NCBI GenBank assembly: GCA_947650285.1 | Contig: CANTFL010001485.1 | Location: forward strand, 105,092 to 169,091 | DNA length: 64,000 nt | Source: Hyaloperonospora brassicae | Taxonomy: Eukaryota; Oomycota; Peronosporomycetes; Peronosporales; Peronosporaceae | Direction of reading: 5' to 3' | In this document: piece after piece, positions 1-10,535 of the stretch | Layout of the letters: the number at the start of each line of letters is the position of its first letter | Numbering within the stretch: position 1 is the stretch's first letter | The notes under the pieces: model-generated | Databases searched by the model: none | Told to the model about the DNA's origin: nothing | The model's input: only the letters and a program-made list of their open reading frames with translations | Program-made: the position numbers and the translations under genes

Positions 1-125
1 CCGATGCAGCACGTGGACTACGGCACAACGAACGCCTAAGCGCTTTGCATACGTGGGAGCATCTTGTGGTCGCTCAACTGCTGGAGGCAACACCCGCGTC
101 CACGCAGACCACAACTAATGGATAA
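1..125 (+). CDS. Possible 3' end of an upstream gene (partial)
   Basis: The reading frame starting at base 3 is open from the window edge to a TAA at 123-125. It encodes about 40 residues that look protein-like (a helix-like stretch with HTWEHLVVAQLLEA followed by a Thr/Ser-rich tail). No domain can be named from so short a piece. The frame is cut by the window start, so this may be the last exon of a gene lying outside. It could also be chance, because 40 open codons in GC-rich DNA is weak evidence. Confidence 0.3.
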   Translation, partial: DAARGLRHNERLSALHTWEHLVVAQLLEATPASTQTTTNG

Positions 126-710
126 CAATGGCAGCAAATGCGCCCGTCGTGTGCTTTTTCGTCACGAAAAACGCGTCGAGTTCTACTATCGGACACCATT
201 GCCCGACTTCAAGTTGCTGTCGTTCAAGCTGCACATTTGCTTCCGTTTACAAACAAAGACACGAGCAACGCGACGACAAAACATTGCGCCACGACACGCT
301 ACAGACACAATGTGCAGTGCGTTGTGAGCCCGTGAGGACCTCTCGTAGCTGAACGTCGCGTGCTTTGGACCAAAGGTTGAAACGCTATTGACTTGTTTCG
401 GGCCGACAGTCCGTCTCATACGGCCCCCGGCCATTCCGTCTGCTTTGTACAGTTCTGCTCATGACCGACGCATCGTACCTCAAGTCAATCGCTCGGTCAC
501 TCGATGGCATGACCCACTGCACTACAACTGCATTTTGTGGCCGCTAGTTGTGTAGCCATGACAACGGTCGGCTGTGGCTGTACCCATGTCAGAACGGACA
601 AATTCGCGAGTGCGATTGGGCCACTCGCTGTGCCGTGTGCTGTTCGATTTCGACCAATCGGAGACGCGCATCCCGCTCCTGAGCTCCTCGCGCCGCAAGA
701 GCGCCGGACG
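126..710. other. Intergenic region, no gene seen
   Basis: The short open frames here overlap on both strands and show no recognisable domain. The stretch probably contains the 5' flank of the membrane-protein gene that starts at 711. The frame of that gene stays open upstream to 537, but the upstream residues are Cys/Arg-rich and unlike the hydrophobic protein that follows, so I treat them as untranslated. Confidence 0.4.
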
Positions 711-1775
711 ATGACGGCCCCACCATCGCCAGGGCCGCGTCTGCCCAGTGCGAACGTCGTGCTCTTCGCCGTCCAAGTCGCGGTCTCCATTGGCGTCTTC
801 CTGTTCGCCCCCGACGGGTCGTGGGCGCCTTCCGGCCGTCCTGACGCCCCGATCGCTGGCTCGGGAGCCACAGACAGCAGCGGATCACTGGCTCCAGCGT
901 CTTCAAAGGTCTCTGCAGTCCCTTTGATGCTAAACAACGGCCCGCTCGCCCCTCCCGCCTACGTGCTGTACATCTGGATCCCCATCTACCTCTTCATGGG
1001 CAGCACAGTCGTTATCGACCGCTTCTACCCGACCTACAGCTTCTACTCGACGTCAGACGACCCCACGTTCCTCCGCCAGTGGTTCCAGCTCGCCTGTCTG
1101 GCCAACATGTCGTGGGTTGTGCTCGACAAGTGGATCAGCTGGGTGCACATGGCTACGTTCGCACTCGGCGTGCTCTGGTGTGCGGTGCTCCCGCTCTACT
1201 TGTTCATCGTGCGTCACCCTACGCCACGAGACTCGCGAGCGTGGATCTACTACTTTGGCAGCGAATTCTCCGTGCGCCTCTACTTTGGATGGCTCAGTGC
1301 TGACTTCATCTTCAGCCTCGCAGATGCACTGCAGTACCTGCACGGAGGTTACTTTGGATTCAGCGTCTATGCTGTATTATTGGGGACGCTGCTACTGCTG
1401 GCGTTCGCTACTTACGTCCATGGTCGAGACCCGGTGGTCGGTCTTGTTGTCACGTGGAGCCTGCTAGGCTTACTCTTGAAGGACTCGTCGCTCTCGGATG
1501 ATACGCGAGAGGTCTTTGAAAAGCTGCAGGCTGTCGCCGTCGTTGTCGTACCTGTGTTTCCGATCCTTCTGTTCATCGACAGCGTTCGTTATGCCTACGT
1601 CGTTCGTCGTAAAGCGTAAGTGGTTTGCGTCGCTAATGAAGCTGTGATGGGTCACGCTGCTGACTAACGCAGACTCTGTTTGACTTGTTGTAGGCACCCA
1701 ACCGGTAGCAGCAGCAGCAGCGAGTACTACAAACCGTTTGTGTTCGAGACCACGGCCGAGTACGGGACGGTGTGA
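711..1775 (+). CDS. Multi-pass membrane protein, TspO/MBR-like pattern, copy 1
   Basis: Read as two exons, 711-1615 and 1694-1775, giving 328 residues. The 78-bp intron has a GTAAGT donor and a TTGTAG acceptor; joining it extends the protein past a premature TAA by a Ser-rich cytosolic-looking tail ending at TGA 1773-1775. The protein has about seven or eight hydrophobic segments. Segments with PPAYVLYIWIPIYLFMG, the Trp-containing LANMSWVVLDKW and the RLYFGWLSADFIF motif resemble the P-x-Y-x-x-x-I-W, NxxW and Y-x-x-W landmarks of tryptophan-rich sensory (TspO/MBR-related) proteins. The family assignment rests on motif pattern only. The next gene is a diverged paralogue in the same orientation, so the pair is a tandem duplication. 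Function is unknown; a membrane transport or signalling role is a guess from the family. The start at 711 was chosen because hydrophobic sequence begins soon after it. Confidence 0.75.
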
Positions 1776-2736
1776 GCTTGTGTGTATGAAACCAAGGCGT
1801 ACGTGCGTCTGTCGATAGATTTGCCCACCTCTGGACTCGCGTTCTTTCTCTATCTAGACTTCATGCCAATACTTCTTTTACGTGTCATGAATGCAGCTGC
1901 AACATCTCGCGTGATAGGGGAAGTCGGTTGCACTCGTGATGGTGTGCCAAACGGGCTACCGTGACCAGAACGTCCTTCTCTCCACGTTCATCGTAAATTT
2001 GACGCCGCGTCGAGCGTGCCATGCAGCTTACACTACTGGAGGTCCAGCGTGTCACTGTGGAGACGAACCACGACTTGAGCTAGCCGAGTCTCGCTCTACC
2101 ATATCGACGTAACTCGATTGGAACAAAGAAGAAAAACGGCTGAGCTCTATTTGCACTACGCGTCATTCCTTCGCGCCGCCATCGACCATGAAAGCCCTAT
2201 CGAATTCCCGATGGATGGGTTGTATGCTCACCCGCTGTTCTCGCACCTGGGTATCGGTTGTTCTTGAGCCTGATGGCTCTCAGCTGACACAATGATCTTT
2301 GCTCTCGACCTGGACGACGACACCTTACGTGTTATCGACTGGTAAGACCTCAAACGAGTGGTAACGGCATGGTCGAGGCATCGCGTAGCCATGTGTTCGC
2401 GTCTCTCTTCCGACCGCGGGCCTTTGATCCGACGCATTTGGTCACGTTGTCACATTTTCGCACTTGCTCACGTTGAAGTTGACGTCCTGAACTAACTCGC
2501 TCGTCCATGCGCAGCAGCAAAACTTCCTCTGGAAGCGATGAGCAAGCAAGACCGCGAGTGTAGTGCTGCGTATGGGACGGTGTGAGAGACTCACCACCGC
2601 TACCCTTTTTGCGCCAAGATTCATCCAACGAATCGTTGCTGCAATCACCTCTTGTCCCTGTTTGCAGTCGAGACGGTTCTAACGGTCGCGAAGGAAGAAG
2701 CTGCCGTTGCATGCTACGGGCCAAGCTTTCTCTCCA
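1776..2736. other. Intergenic region between the two membrane-protein genes
   Basis: Nothing convincing was found. Open frames on the minus strand (for example 2350-2775) are Arg/Ser-rich, overlap one another and lack domains. The stretch presumably holds the terminator of copy 1 and the promoter of copy 2. Confidence 0.4.
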
Positions 2737-2750
2737 CCACTTTCCATTTC
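2737..2750 (+). promoter_or_regulatory. Oomycete-type Inr/FPR-like core promoter element
   Basis: The sequence CCACTTTCCATTTC lies 38 bp upstream of the ATG at 2788. It resembles the oomycete initiator plus flanking promoter region (YCAYTYY followed by a CAWTTT-like element). It does not match the consensus exactly, and no transcript start is known here. Confidence 0.3.
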
Positions 2751-2787
2751 GCCCACTTTTAGCACGTCCGCACAATTTACGTCCGCA

Positions 2788-3570
2788 ATGGAAGGCACGT
2801 CGCTTGCCCTGCTGAATGCCGCGCTCTTCGTGATGCAGGCCGTCGTGAACATCGTTTACGCCAAGCGATTCGTGACGGTGACACGCGAGTACGAAACGCT
2901 GATCACGCCTGCAAGTTATGCCTTGATGATGTGGATTCTCGTCTACGTGCTGGAAGCAGCGCTCGTCATTGTCGACGTCTTGGCACCACGGTACTCGATG
3001 TTCGCCGACGCCAACCAGCCAGCCCAGCTACGCTTGTGCTTTGGTGCAACGTGCATCCTCAACACAATATGGGTCTTCTTGTTTGTGTCGGGGCACGTGT
3101 ACGCCTCAACCGTGATCATGTTCGCCTTGTGGTTAGCACTATTGGTGCTCTATGTGTACGCCGTTAACGATCGCAACGCGCGCGAGACGGGGCCGTTTGA
3201 CTGGACACTCTACCTGTGCAATGAGCTGCCCATTTCGGTGTACTTTGCGTGGGTCACGACCGTCGCCTTCACGGAGCTCGCAATGTCGGTGCAGCATTCC
3301 AATCAAGATTTCGTGCGCGTCACTACTTACGTCTCCTTCCTCTGCGTTGTCATCGTGCTGGGACTGCTCACCTCACATTACGCCCAAGATTTAGTCGCGG
3401 GCCTTGTCATTGTCTGGTACCTCATCGCAGTTTCGGTCAAGCACGTGTATTTTCCACAATCCGTACAGTGCATGGACACCACCGTCCGTGCGTGTGCTGG
3501 CCAGGGTGCAGCGATCATTGTGGCGGTGCTGGTGGTCAACCTCTGTCAGTCGCTTATGGAAGACAGGTAA
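2788..3570 (+). CDS. Multi-pass membrane protein, TspO/MBR-like pattern, copy 2
   Basis: A 260-residue hydrophobic protein with about seven or eight membrane segments and no soluble domain. It aligns by eye with the gene at 711-1775: both share a Pro-x-x-Tyr-x-x-x-x-x-Trp segment (here TPASYALMMWILVYVL), an Asn-x-x-Trp segment (CILNTIWVFLFV) and a Tyr-Phe-x-Trp segment (SVYFAWVTTVAFTELA). These positions recall TspO/MBR-related tryptophan-rich sensory proteins, but the assignment is by pattern only. The ATG at 2788 was preferred over the ATG at 2707 because hydrophobic sequence begins immediately and a promoter-like element sits between them. The last codons read into GTAAGC at the stop. Copy 1 has a terminal intron at the equivalent place, so a short extra exon is possible; I could not find a convincing one. 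Confidence 0.75.
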   Translation: MEGTSLALLNAALFVMQAVVNIVYAKRFVTVTREYETLITPASYALMMWILVYVLEAALVIVDVLAPRYSMFADANQPAQLRLCFGATCILNTIWVFLFVSGHVYASTVIMFALWLALLVLYVYAVNDRNARETGPFDWTLYLCNELPISVYFAWVTTVAFTELAMSVQHSNQDFVRVTTYVSFLCVVIVLGLLTSHYAQDLVAGLVIVWYLIAVSVKHVYFPQSVQCMDTTVRACAGQGAAIIVAVLVVNLCQSLMEDR

Positions 3571-4119
3571 GCTGCCAATTGCGCCAATGATCCACATCGT
3601 GATGTCTAACGAGCGTGTGACTGTTGCCGGATTGCATCGATCGGTCGTGCTTGTACATACGCGCGAGTGGAGTGAAGCCGTCCTCCAGCCTCAGGCATGG
3701 GTGCGGGAATGGCTGTCGCAGCGGGTGCCTCCTACGGCACCACCAGTGCATAATAGTGCAATCCCAGCTGTGCCTCGTGCGACCGCTCGTGTTTCGATCG
3801 CAGTGCACTCTGCTACTGGGGTCCCGGTCCCGTAGCACTCGTCAAAAACTTGTCGTATGGACAGATGCGTCGAATAAAGAACAATCGGTTCCGAGCTGAT
3901 CTTGTAGCAGCTACGACAACGCGTCCGTCGTGCTCAGATTCGATCGGACTTGCTTTGGCTTACTCTTGTCGGTTCGAGCAGCGCACGCGCGCCCACTACC
4001 ACTTCGGCAATCCCGTCAATGTCAAGATTGTTTGTCAGCTTCGACCGCGATGAGCGATCCGACACTGGCGACTCACTTCCCGACGATATCGACGCATCAC
4101 GACATCAAAAAGCAGTGCC
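3571..4119. other. Intergenic region, no gene seen
   Basis: Overlapping short frames on both strands, none with a domain. It lies between the end of the membrane-protein gene and the convergent end of the CIR1 gene. A last exon of the membrane protein could hide here. Confidence 0.35.
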
Positions 4120-5260
4120 TTAGCTGTCATTCGCATCATACGACTGATTCCTGGAGCGCTTCTTACGCTTGCCCTTGTGTTTGTGCATGCTCGACAGTTT
4201 GTGCTTCCCTGTCTTTCGAGGTAGTTGCTGACGGCATGAAATTTCAGGGTCCAAATGACTGCCACACCTGTTTGACTTCTTCTTCAACTTCTTCAGCAAT
4301 CTCTTCTGCTGCTTTGCGGACAATTCCGCCAGAAACACGTCTCCATCTACAGCAACAGTCGTGGCAAGAATAGGTCAGGCCGAGCCATGCTTCCGTTTGC
4401 TACCCTTCGACATCGATTACCGTCGTCCGACTGCAATATCTCAAACTCTCCTCCGTCCTCTTGCATCTCCAATGGCAGAGCTCCTCTTCTCAGCACAAGC
4501 TCTTGCTTTACCCGCTTAAGCTTATTGATCTCCGTCACAGGGTCTTCCCACCTCTGTCTCGTAGCATCTACACCACAACAACGTCAGCAGGCACCACTCA
4601 ACTGGTCCGTCCACCACAACTGACGCTCATGATCAGACGCAACGCACCGTTCGGATTCACGTTGCGTAACTTGCACTCCCGATCGCCACTCTGATGTCCC
4701 CACTCACTGCATCGAAGACAGCGCACGTTGCGCAGTCGAAGTCCCAGCGGATTAAACTGCACGCGGATCGTCTCCGTGTACTTCCCCTCCACGGGCGCGC
4801 CCTTGAGCACAGGGAAGCGGTCCACTTGGTCCTTTATCGTCAGCGTCTCTTGTGCTCGTCGTCCCACGTACCGCTCGAGTTTACGCTGCGACTCGGTCCG
4901 TCCCGCAGCTTTGCGTCGAAACTCGCGCACGGCGTCGTCCTCCTCGACTGCCCTGTGCTGTTTTCTCTCTCGTGCCCCGTCTGTAGCCACCTGCACGAGT
5001 CCAGGAGGAGCCGTATACAAAAACTGCACTTGCTCTGCCGCCCCGTGCCGCGCTCCCGTACCGTCTGTTGTACCAGCGGTCGAAACAGCCGCAGCAGCTG
5101 CTTGAGCCTTTTGCGCCTGCACCGCTTTGCGCACCTCTTTGACCTTCTGCTTCTCCCGCTCCTCCCGCTCGAGCGCCTCCTGCTCGGCGATCCAAATGCG
5201 CTTCTGGTTCGACTTGTTCGCCGGGTGCCAACTCTTCTGACTCAGGAACTGGAGCGACAT
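4120..5260 (-). CDS. CIR1: CIR1-like corepressor / splicing-associated protein
   Basis: Three exons on the minus strand, 5260-4625, 4553-4421 and 4346-4120, give 331 residues; introns are 71 and 74 bp with GTCAGT..CAG and GTAATC..TAG ends. The N-terminus (LQFLSQKSWHPANKSNQ.. then a Glu/Lys-rich helix) matches the Cir_N domain. It is followed by an Ala-rich linker, a Tyr-x-x-x-Pro-Pro segment and a zinc knuckle (VRCLRCSEWGHQSGDREC). Exon 3 carries the FLAELSAKQQKRLLKKLKKK segment and a basic tail, as in animal CIR1. In animals CIR1 binds RBPJ and histone deacetylase complexes and also associates with splicing factors; oomycetes are not known to have Notch/RBPJ signalling, so a nuclear RNA-processing role is the likelier one here (inference). 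The ATG at 5260 was chosen because it starts the Cir_N domain. It is divergent from EIPR1, with 313 bp between the start codons. Confidence 0.9.
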
Positions 5261-5573
5261 GGGACTGCGACGGCCGCGAGAGTGACAGCGCCGGCAGCAG
5301 AGGTCGATGATGTGTGGGTGGGTGGCTGGTTTTAGAAATGGGCCGTCGTTTCTATTTACAGAGGGTGGTACGCAGTCCCGTCTCTGGGCCCACCCTGCCC
5401 GTGCGGTAAGTACGAAGGGTACATCTCGTCTTTGCGCGTGTCGCATGGGATGTGTATACACGATATACACTGCACGAGCAGTGAGTGGCAAACAACAATG
5501 CAGAGAGGGGGCGCGTGCAGCTTTAGCTTTGGCTGTCAGGTGCGTCATGGACGTGCTGTCTCGTTGACGTTTG

Positions 5574-7047
5574 ATGACGGCAGTTGGATACGTGTGTTTG
5601 ATTGTTTGCTGAGGGTCTTTGTGTGTGTGCGTGTGCGTGTGTGGTGTGGTGTATACGTAGATCCGGACGCTCGAGCCGGTACCCACCGAGAAAGACCGTG
5701 CGCTGTTTTTCCTCGGGACGAGCGCCTTGAACCAGTCGAATAACGTTCGTTTGCAATTAATTGACAATTAATTGATCTTTGACAATTGATTGATGATTGG
5801 ATAGATTCTCCAAGTGACGATGAGATCAATTCAATTCAATTCCATTTGCTGACGAGTCAATGGGATGAGTTTGGAGGACTGACAACTGACGCTCTTTTGT
5901 CGCTTGTCACCATTAGATTCATGTCGTGGAAGTGACGGACAACGGAAGTACTGTGGGCACGCGACAGGTGCTGCGTCACCCTGGGGAAGTGCTCGCGCTC
6001 GTCCCGAATCCTCAAGACCGCCAGCTGCTGCTCACGTGCAGCAAAGCACGAGGCCAACCGGCTCAAGTTTTGCTCTGGAGACTGCCGGACGAAGAGACGA
6101 GTGGAGAAGGGGACCTTGAAGAAGCTGAAGCTCGTGCTAGTGCTCCTACTGCTACTTCTGGTAAGGCGCAAGAGATGGAGCAGCTCGCGGCATTTCCAGT
6201 TCAGAGACTGCCGGTGTCCGAGTACGAGCGATCGACGACGTGTGTGCAACTTGTGCAGCAGTCACGTCCAGAGCTCACCGTTTGACTGTGCGTGATTGTG
6301 TCGAGGGACAGAGTCGCGTGGGAGACTACAACGGACACGCCAACGGTAGCGTCGGCGCATGAGACGCTGCTACGCACGTGGCGCGTCAGTGGGAGCTCAG
6401 TGGACGCGTTGGATCGACTGGAGCTGGACGGATCGATGCTGGGTGGATCGACAAAGCGAGCGGCTAGCGCGCTGGCGTGGGATCCGCATCACGCTTTGCA
6501 GCTGACTTTTGCTCTTGGCGGTAGTGTGCGGACGTGGGATGTCCGTGCCAAGAAGGACAGCGTGCGTGTCCAAGATGCACACCCGAGCGCAACGCTGGCA
6601 CTTGATTTCAACCCGAACAAGCCCTACGCTCTCGCTACTGGTGGCGACGACGGCAAACTCAAGTTCTGGGACTTGCGCTATGCGCGCAAGCCAGTGTTGA
6701 CGCTGAATGCACACTCGCACTGGGTCTGGAGCACGCGCTATCACCCGCAATATGACCAGCTCGTGCTCTCAGGAAGCTCCGATGCGACGGTGGCGCTGTG
6801 GCGAGTATCTTCCGTCTCGTCGTTGCCGCTTGTCGAGCTGGACGACCGTGACCTCATGGACGAAACGGCCGGCGGGGCTCCTGTTGTGGATACGCTGATT
6901 CGACGAGTGGAAGACCACGAAGATGCCGTGTACGCAGCGCGGTGGGCTGCGGGAGGAGATGCGTGGCTGTTCGCTTCCGTGTCGTACGATGGCCGTCTTG
7001 CTATCAACCACGTGCCGTCCACGGAGAAGTACAAGATTCTGCTCTAG
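5574..7047 (+). CDS. EIPR1: EIPR1/TSSC1-type WD40 protein with an in-frame TGA
   Basis: WD-repeat protein homologous to EARP/GARP-interacting protein 1, which in animals acts in endosomal recycling and dense-core vesicle traffic. Proposed exons: 5574-5591 (tentative), 5661-5744 and 5917-7047. The second exon encodes EKDRALFFLGTSALNQ and the third begins IHVVEV, which together match the family N-terminus. The C-terminal half keeps family landmarks: LDFNPNKPYALATGGDD, HSHWVWSTRYHPQYDQLVLS, a HEDAVYAARW segment and FASVSYDGRLAINHVPS near the end. The frame is interrupted by TGA at 6283-6285, between the PELTV segment and the VSRDRVAW segment. Both sides belong to one WD blade and one frame, and no GT..AG intron removes the stop cleanly. 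The gene may be broken, may be read through, or the base may be an error. The first exon is uncertain. Confidence 0.8.
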
Positions 7048-7265
7048 CGCAAAGAAGCAAAGCAGTCGAGCATCTAGGGGTTCTTTATGTTGGGCAATCA
7101 ATCGATCGGTACGTCGGGCCTGCTGGACATCCTGGCTGCGCAAGCTCTTTCGTCCCGATATCTACACTATTTGTCTGTTCTTGTTCGTCTCGCTTGTAGG
7201 CTGCTGCTGCTGCTGCTGCTCTACGACGCTGGTTCACGCACCTTACATTCCACGTCAAGCTTCAC

Positions 7266-9929
7266 TCACCCGCCCATCATCTTGCTAGCTTCGTTGCGAA
7301 GCCAATCCAGCTCATCCATGGCATGCTGGAATCCTGTCATGTCGCCCTTGCCGACGCAATCTGCAACTCTCTGCGCTGCAGCAGCAAGTCGCTCTTCCAA
7401 GAAGCTGCTACTCGCCGTGCCAGCTTGTTGGGAAGTAGCAGACGGACCTGGCGATATCGTGGCCCCAAGAGCAGCAGCTGCTGCGGCTGCACTGGCAGAG
7501 ATGCTGGACGGCCCTGCACGCTCTACTGCATTGCTACGCACGATCCCAGATCCAGGCAGCTTTTTCGCAGAGGCTTTCGGCGTCGTGCGCAGCATACCAG
7601 AGAGACCGGGCGGTGCCGCGCTCGACGGCGCTGTGGCTGGAACACGGTCTCCCCGATCTTCCTTCTTCGTAGCGAGCAGGCGCGCCGCGTTGCTTGCACC
7701 AATGCCCAACGAGCTCTGAATAATCTCATCCTTCGCGCGGGTCTTGTCCTCGCTGCTCAAGCTGCCTTGGCGAGCCAACTCCGCCACCTTTCGAAGTCGC
7801 GCACCGTTGGGACTCATCATGGGCAGCCCATTCTGGCCCTTGGTCGACGATGTAGTCGAAGACCCGACGTCGTCATCCGTCATGGGCGGCGGCGGGGGAG
7901 GAGGAATCGACAGAGCTGACAGACCGCTCTGGTGCTGCCGAGCAGCGTTGTAAAACGACACAAAGCTGCCGGAGATTTCTGCGGTGTCGTCGTAGCCACC
8001 TGTCACCTGCACCACGTCCTCATCGGTGTAACCCTGCGAGCTCGATTCGTCGTTGGCTGACGTTGACGAACTGGCACCCGAATCGTCGCGCATCCCGTCC
8101 TCAGCATCGCCGTGTCGCTCGGCGATCCCAGGCATCGAACCAGCTGCGCCGTAACACGGGTAACCTGTCGTCTCCCCATTGTCGCCGAAAGACTGGTCAC
8201 GTGCAAGTTCCAAGCGGCTTTTACTGCGACGACGGAACTTGAAGAACTCGGCGGCATTGCCAAAGCTGCCACGCCGAGTCACGGTCGCACCTCCTGGCTG
8301 CGAGGTACCTGTCGAGCTTGATGGAGAGCTCGACGACGTTGCTGATGGAGGTGGTGGTTGCGTGCCAGCATTCCCTCGACTCCGTGTTGACGACTGGAGC
8401 GAGAACCCAGCAAGATGCGCCGCAGCTTCAGCTGCCGACAAGCTCAGTCCACCCGAACTGGTCTCAGAATCCAACTCCAGCTTCTTACGCCCCGACTTCG
8501 TTTGTGGCGTCATGAGCACGGCCTCAGCTACTTGCCACGGGACCGTCATCGAAGGCCGTCTTGTGAGTCCGGGTGGCGGTGCCAGCATCGAGTTTTGGTC
8601 CGGTGCTGGACTCGCGCCAGCAATATTGTCACCTGCCACGGCGGATTCTTCTGTCGATGGGGTGTTATAGTACGATGTTTGCTGGCTATAGAAAGTCGCA
8701 CCGATGCTTGCAGACGCATTGAGCTTCTTCGTCCGAGCTGGAGGAGGAGACCATGAAGGAAGGGCGGTGGACACAAAGCCACCGCCTTCGTCCATCGGTG
8801 GCGGCGGAGGGAACGCATCTTGTGAGAACTGCAGCAACGAACTGTGGCCGGAAGCTATACCATCATCGAGACTGCCACGGCCCGAGTCGGATCCATAAGA
8901 CGACATCGAGTTGCTGCCGTCAGCGTTTCCAAAGTCGTACGAAGCGTAGTAATCCTCAGGCGTCTGACCGCCCGCGTACGAATAGCGCATGGGCATACTA
9001 TGTCCCGTCGAGTCGACATTCGGCAACTGAGAGCTGTGCGACCGACTGCGGTGGCCACGAGCGTCGCCCGATCCCGAGCTCAGCGGTCCACGACTGCGCA
9101 TCGCGTCGTTTCCAAAGCCAGTGTACTGTGCAGTATCAAGTTGCGTGCTGCTGCTGCTCCGCGTGTGGTGCGAGCGCTTCGTTGTCTGCTCCGGAGCGAG
9201 TGAGCTGCGTCCTGCAGTCTCTCGGTAGTGCGACTTGGCAGCATTGTGCAGCACGGCTTTGCTCACGAGTCCAGTCACTTTACTGGCGTGCACGGGCACG
9301 TGCTGCGACGCCACCCGCAGCGCTGTCAGCTGCTTGAGCTCCTGCACCGACATACCGGTCTTCGGACCAGCCCCACCCGGCGGTGTCGCGACTGCAGCCG
9401 GCGCGGTCGACGTGGCAGCAGTCGCCAGCGCCGCATTAATCTTCGGCGTTGCAGGTCTGGAAGCTGAAAAGCCGTCCGAGGCAGCGGCGGCCGTGGGCGT
9501 CGCCGGATTGCTACTGGGGCCCGGTGCCCCGCCTGCGGACTGCTGCATGCGCTTCTGCGTCAGGCGCTTGAGCTCTTCGACCGTCATGCCGCTCTTGATC
9601 CCCATCTTGGCGCCAGACATGGCGGGCCGCAGCCCTCCGGGGGTACGATTGCTGCTGGCGGTCGAAGGGCCGCCTGCAGCATTGCGGTACAGAGTGGTGC
9701 GCGTGGCGTACCCTCCTGCGGTTTTGTTATGTTGCGGGTACGACGGCTGATGTTGCTGCGGTTGTTGCTGCTGCTGCTGGTGGTGGTGGTAAGGGTAGGG
9801 GTGGGGCGAGGTCTGCATGGGTTGCGGGTAGACCGAGAACTGCTGCTGCGGCGGCTGTTGGCTCTGCGGCGGCTGCGACGTGTGGCTCGGCCCCCCTCTG
9901 CGTCGGTTCATGTCGGCCATGGCAGGCAC
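7266..9929 (-). CDS. Large low-complexity protein, unknown function
   Basis: A single open frame of 887 residues, with no intron needed. The N-terminus is Gln/Pro/His-rich (polyQ tracts around residues 20-65), the middle is Ser/Gly-rich, and several Pro-rich stretches (PPPPP, near residues 385 and 680) could bind profilin, SH3 or WW modules. Two copies of a short motif occur near residues 115-135 and 195-210: SGMTVEELKRLTQKRM and TGMSVQELKQLTALRV. Spaced repetition of this Met-[ST]-Val-x-Glu-Leu-Lys-x-Leu-Thr core suggests a short linear docking motif. A small charged helix closes the C-terminus (EERLAAAAQRVADCVGK and following). I do not recognise a catalytic domain. The start could be the ATG at 9929 or the one 9 bases downstream. 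A cytoskeletal or scaffold role is conceivable but not shown. Confidence 0.75.
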   Translation of the reverse strand: MPAMADMNRRRGGPSHTSQPPQSQQPPQQQFSVYPQPMQTSPHPYPYHHHQQQQQQPQQHQPSYPQHNKTAGGYATRTTLYRNAAGGPSTASSNRTPGGLRPAMSGAKMGIKSGMTVEELKRLTQKRMQQSAGGAPGPSSNPATPTAAAASDGFSASRPATPKINAALATAATSTAPAAVATPPGGAGPKTGMSVQELKQLTALRVASQHVPVHASKVTGLVSKAVLHNAAKSHYRETAGRSSLAPEQTTKRSHHTRSSSSTQLDTAQYTGFGNDAMRSRGPLSSGSGDARGHRSRSHSSQLPNVDSTGHSMPMRYSYAGGQTPEDYYASYDFGNADGSNSMSSYGSDSGRGSLDDGIASGHSSLLQFSQDAFPPPPPMDEGGGFVSTALPSWSPPPARTKKLNASASIGATFYSQQTSYYNTPSTEESAVAGDNIAGASPAPDQNSMLAPPPGLTRRPSMTVPWQVAEAVLMTPQTKSGRKKLELDSETSSGGLSLSAAEAAAHLAGFSLQSSTRSRGNAGTQPPPPSATSSSSPSSSTGTSQPGGATVTRRGSFGNAAEFFKFRRRSKSRLELARDQSFGDNGETTGYPCYGAAGSMPGIAERHGDAEDGMRDDSGASSSTSANDESSSQGYTDEDVVQVTGGYDDTAEISGSFVSFYNAARQHQSGLSALSIPPPPPPPMTDDDVGSSTTSSTKGQNGLPMMSPNGARLRKVAELARQGSLSSEDKTRAKDEIIQSSLGIGASNAARLLATKKEDRGDRVPATAPSSAAPPGLSGMLRTTPKASAKKLPGSGIVRSNAVERAGPSSISASAAAAAAALGATISPGPSATSQQAGTASSSFLEERLAAAAQRVADCVGKGDMTGFQHAMDELDWLRNEASKMMGG

Positions 9930-10535
9930 GGAGACGACACGCTCACGACGACAGTCACGACACGACGACAGTCACGACACGACACGACACACGACAGAAA
10001 TGACGGGGCCAAAGGGCGCCGACGCTTTGTGGCGATCAAGTGGTGACTGGCCACTTTGGTCCGGTACGGCGAGTCTCGGCATGACGTAAACAGGCGGCGC
10101 GGCGTCATAGATTTCTATCGCTCTCCCGCTCTTTCTCGCTCGCTCGCTCTATTGATAGCTTGACCTGCGCAGTTGGACTTGCGCCCTCTGGCGCGCGCGC
10201 TTTTCTCGACGCCGTTGTTCTTTTTTCCTCGATTGCGAACAGCTCCGATTGGCAGAAACGGCGCTGCGTCTTTTCTATGTGCTGCGTTTCTTTCTAGCGG
10301 AAGGGGTAGGGGCAACGCTTTCCAAACCGTTTCGACCCTTTTGCGTTTTTCTGTACAGAAAAGAGACACACTCACTCACTCACAGTCACTCACTCACAGT
10401 CACTCACTTTTAACCACTCGAGCAACGTAACGGCCGCTTCCACTATGGAGCGTCTCACATGTGACCGCTGAGCCACTGGAGCTGCAGCTTTGACTCGCGT
10501 CGTCCCAACGTCGTGGGCCACAACGGCAGCAGTAG
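9930..10535. other. Promoter-side intergenic region with a short tandem repeat
   Basis: GC-rich 5' flank of the minus-strand low-complexity gene. It includes a CACGACGACAGT-type imperfect repeat near 9,940-10,000 and an ACTC-type repeat at 10,368-10,408. No convincing coding sequence was found; the minus-strand frames here are Arg/Ser-rich shadows. Confidence 0.35.
10368..10408. repeat. Simple repeat (CACT/CACAGT units)
   Basis: Imperfect array of CACTCACTCACAGT units, about three copies, in the intergenic region. Confidence 0.8.
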
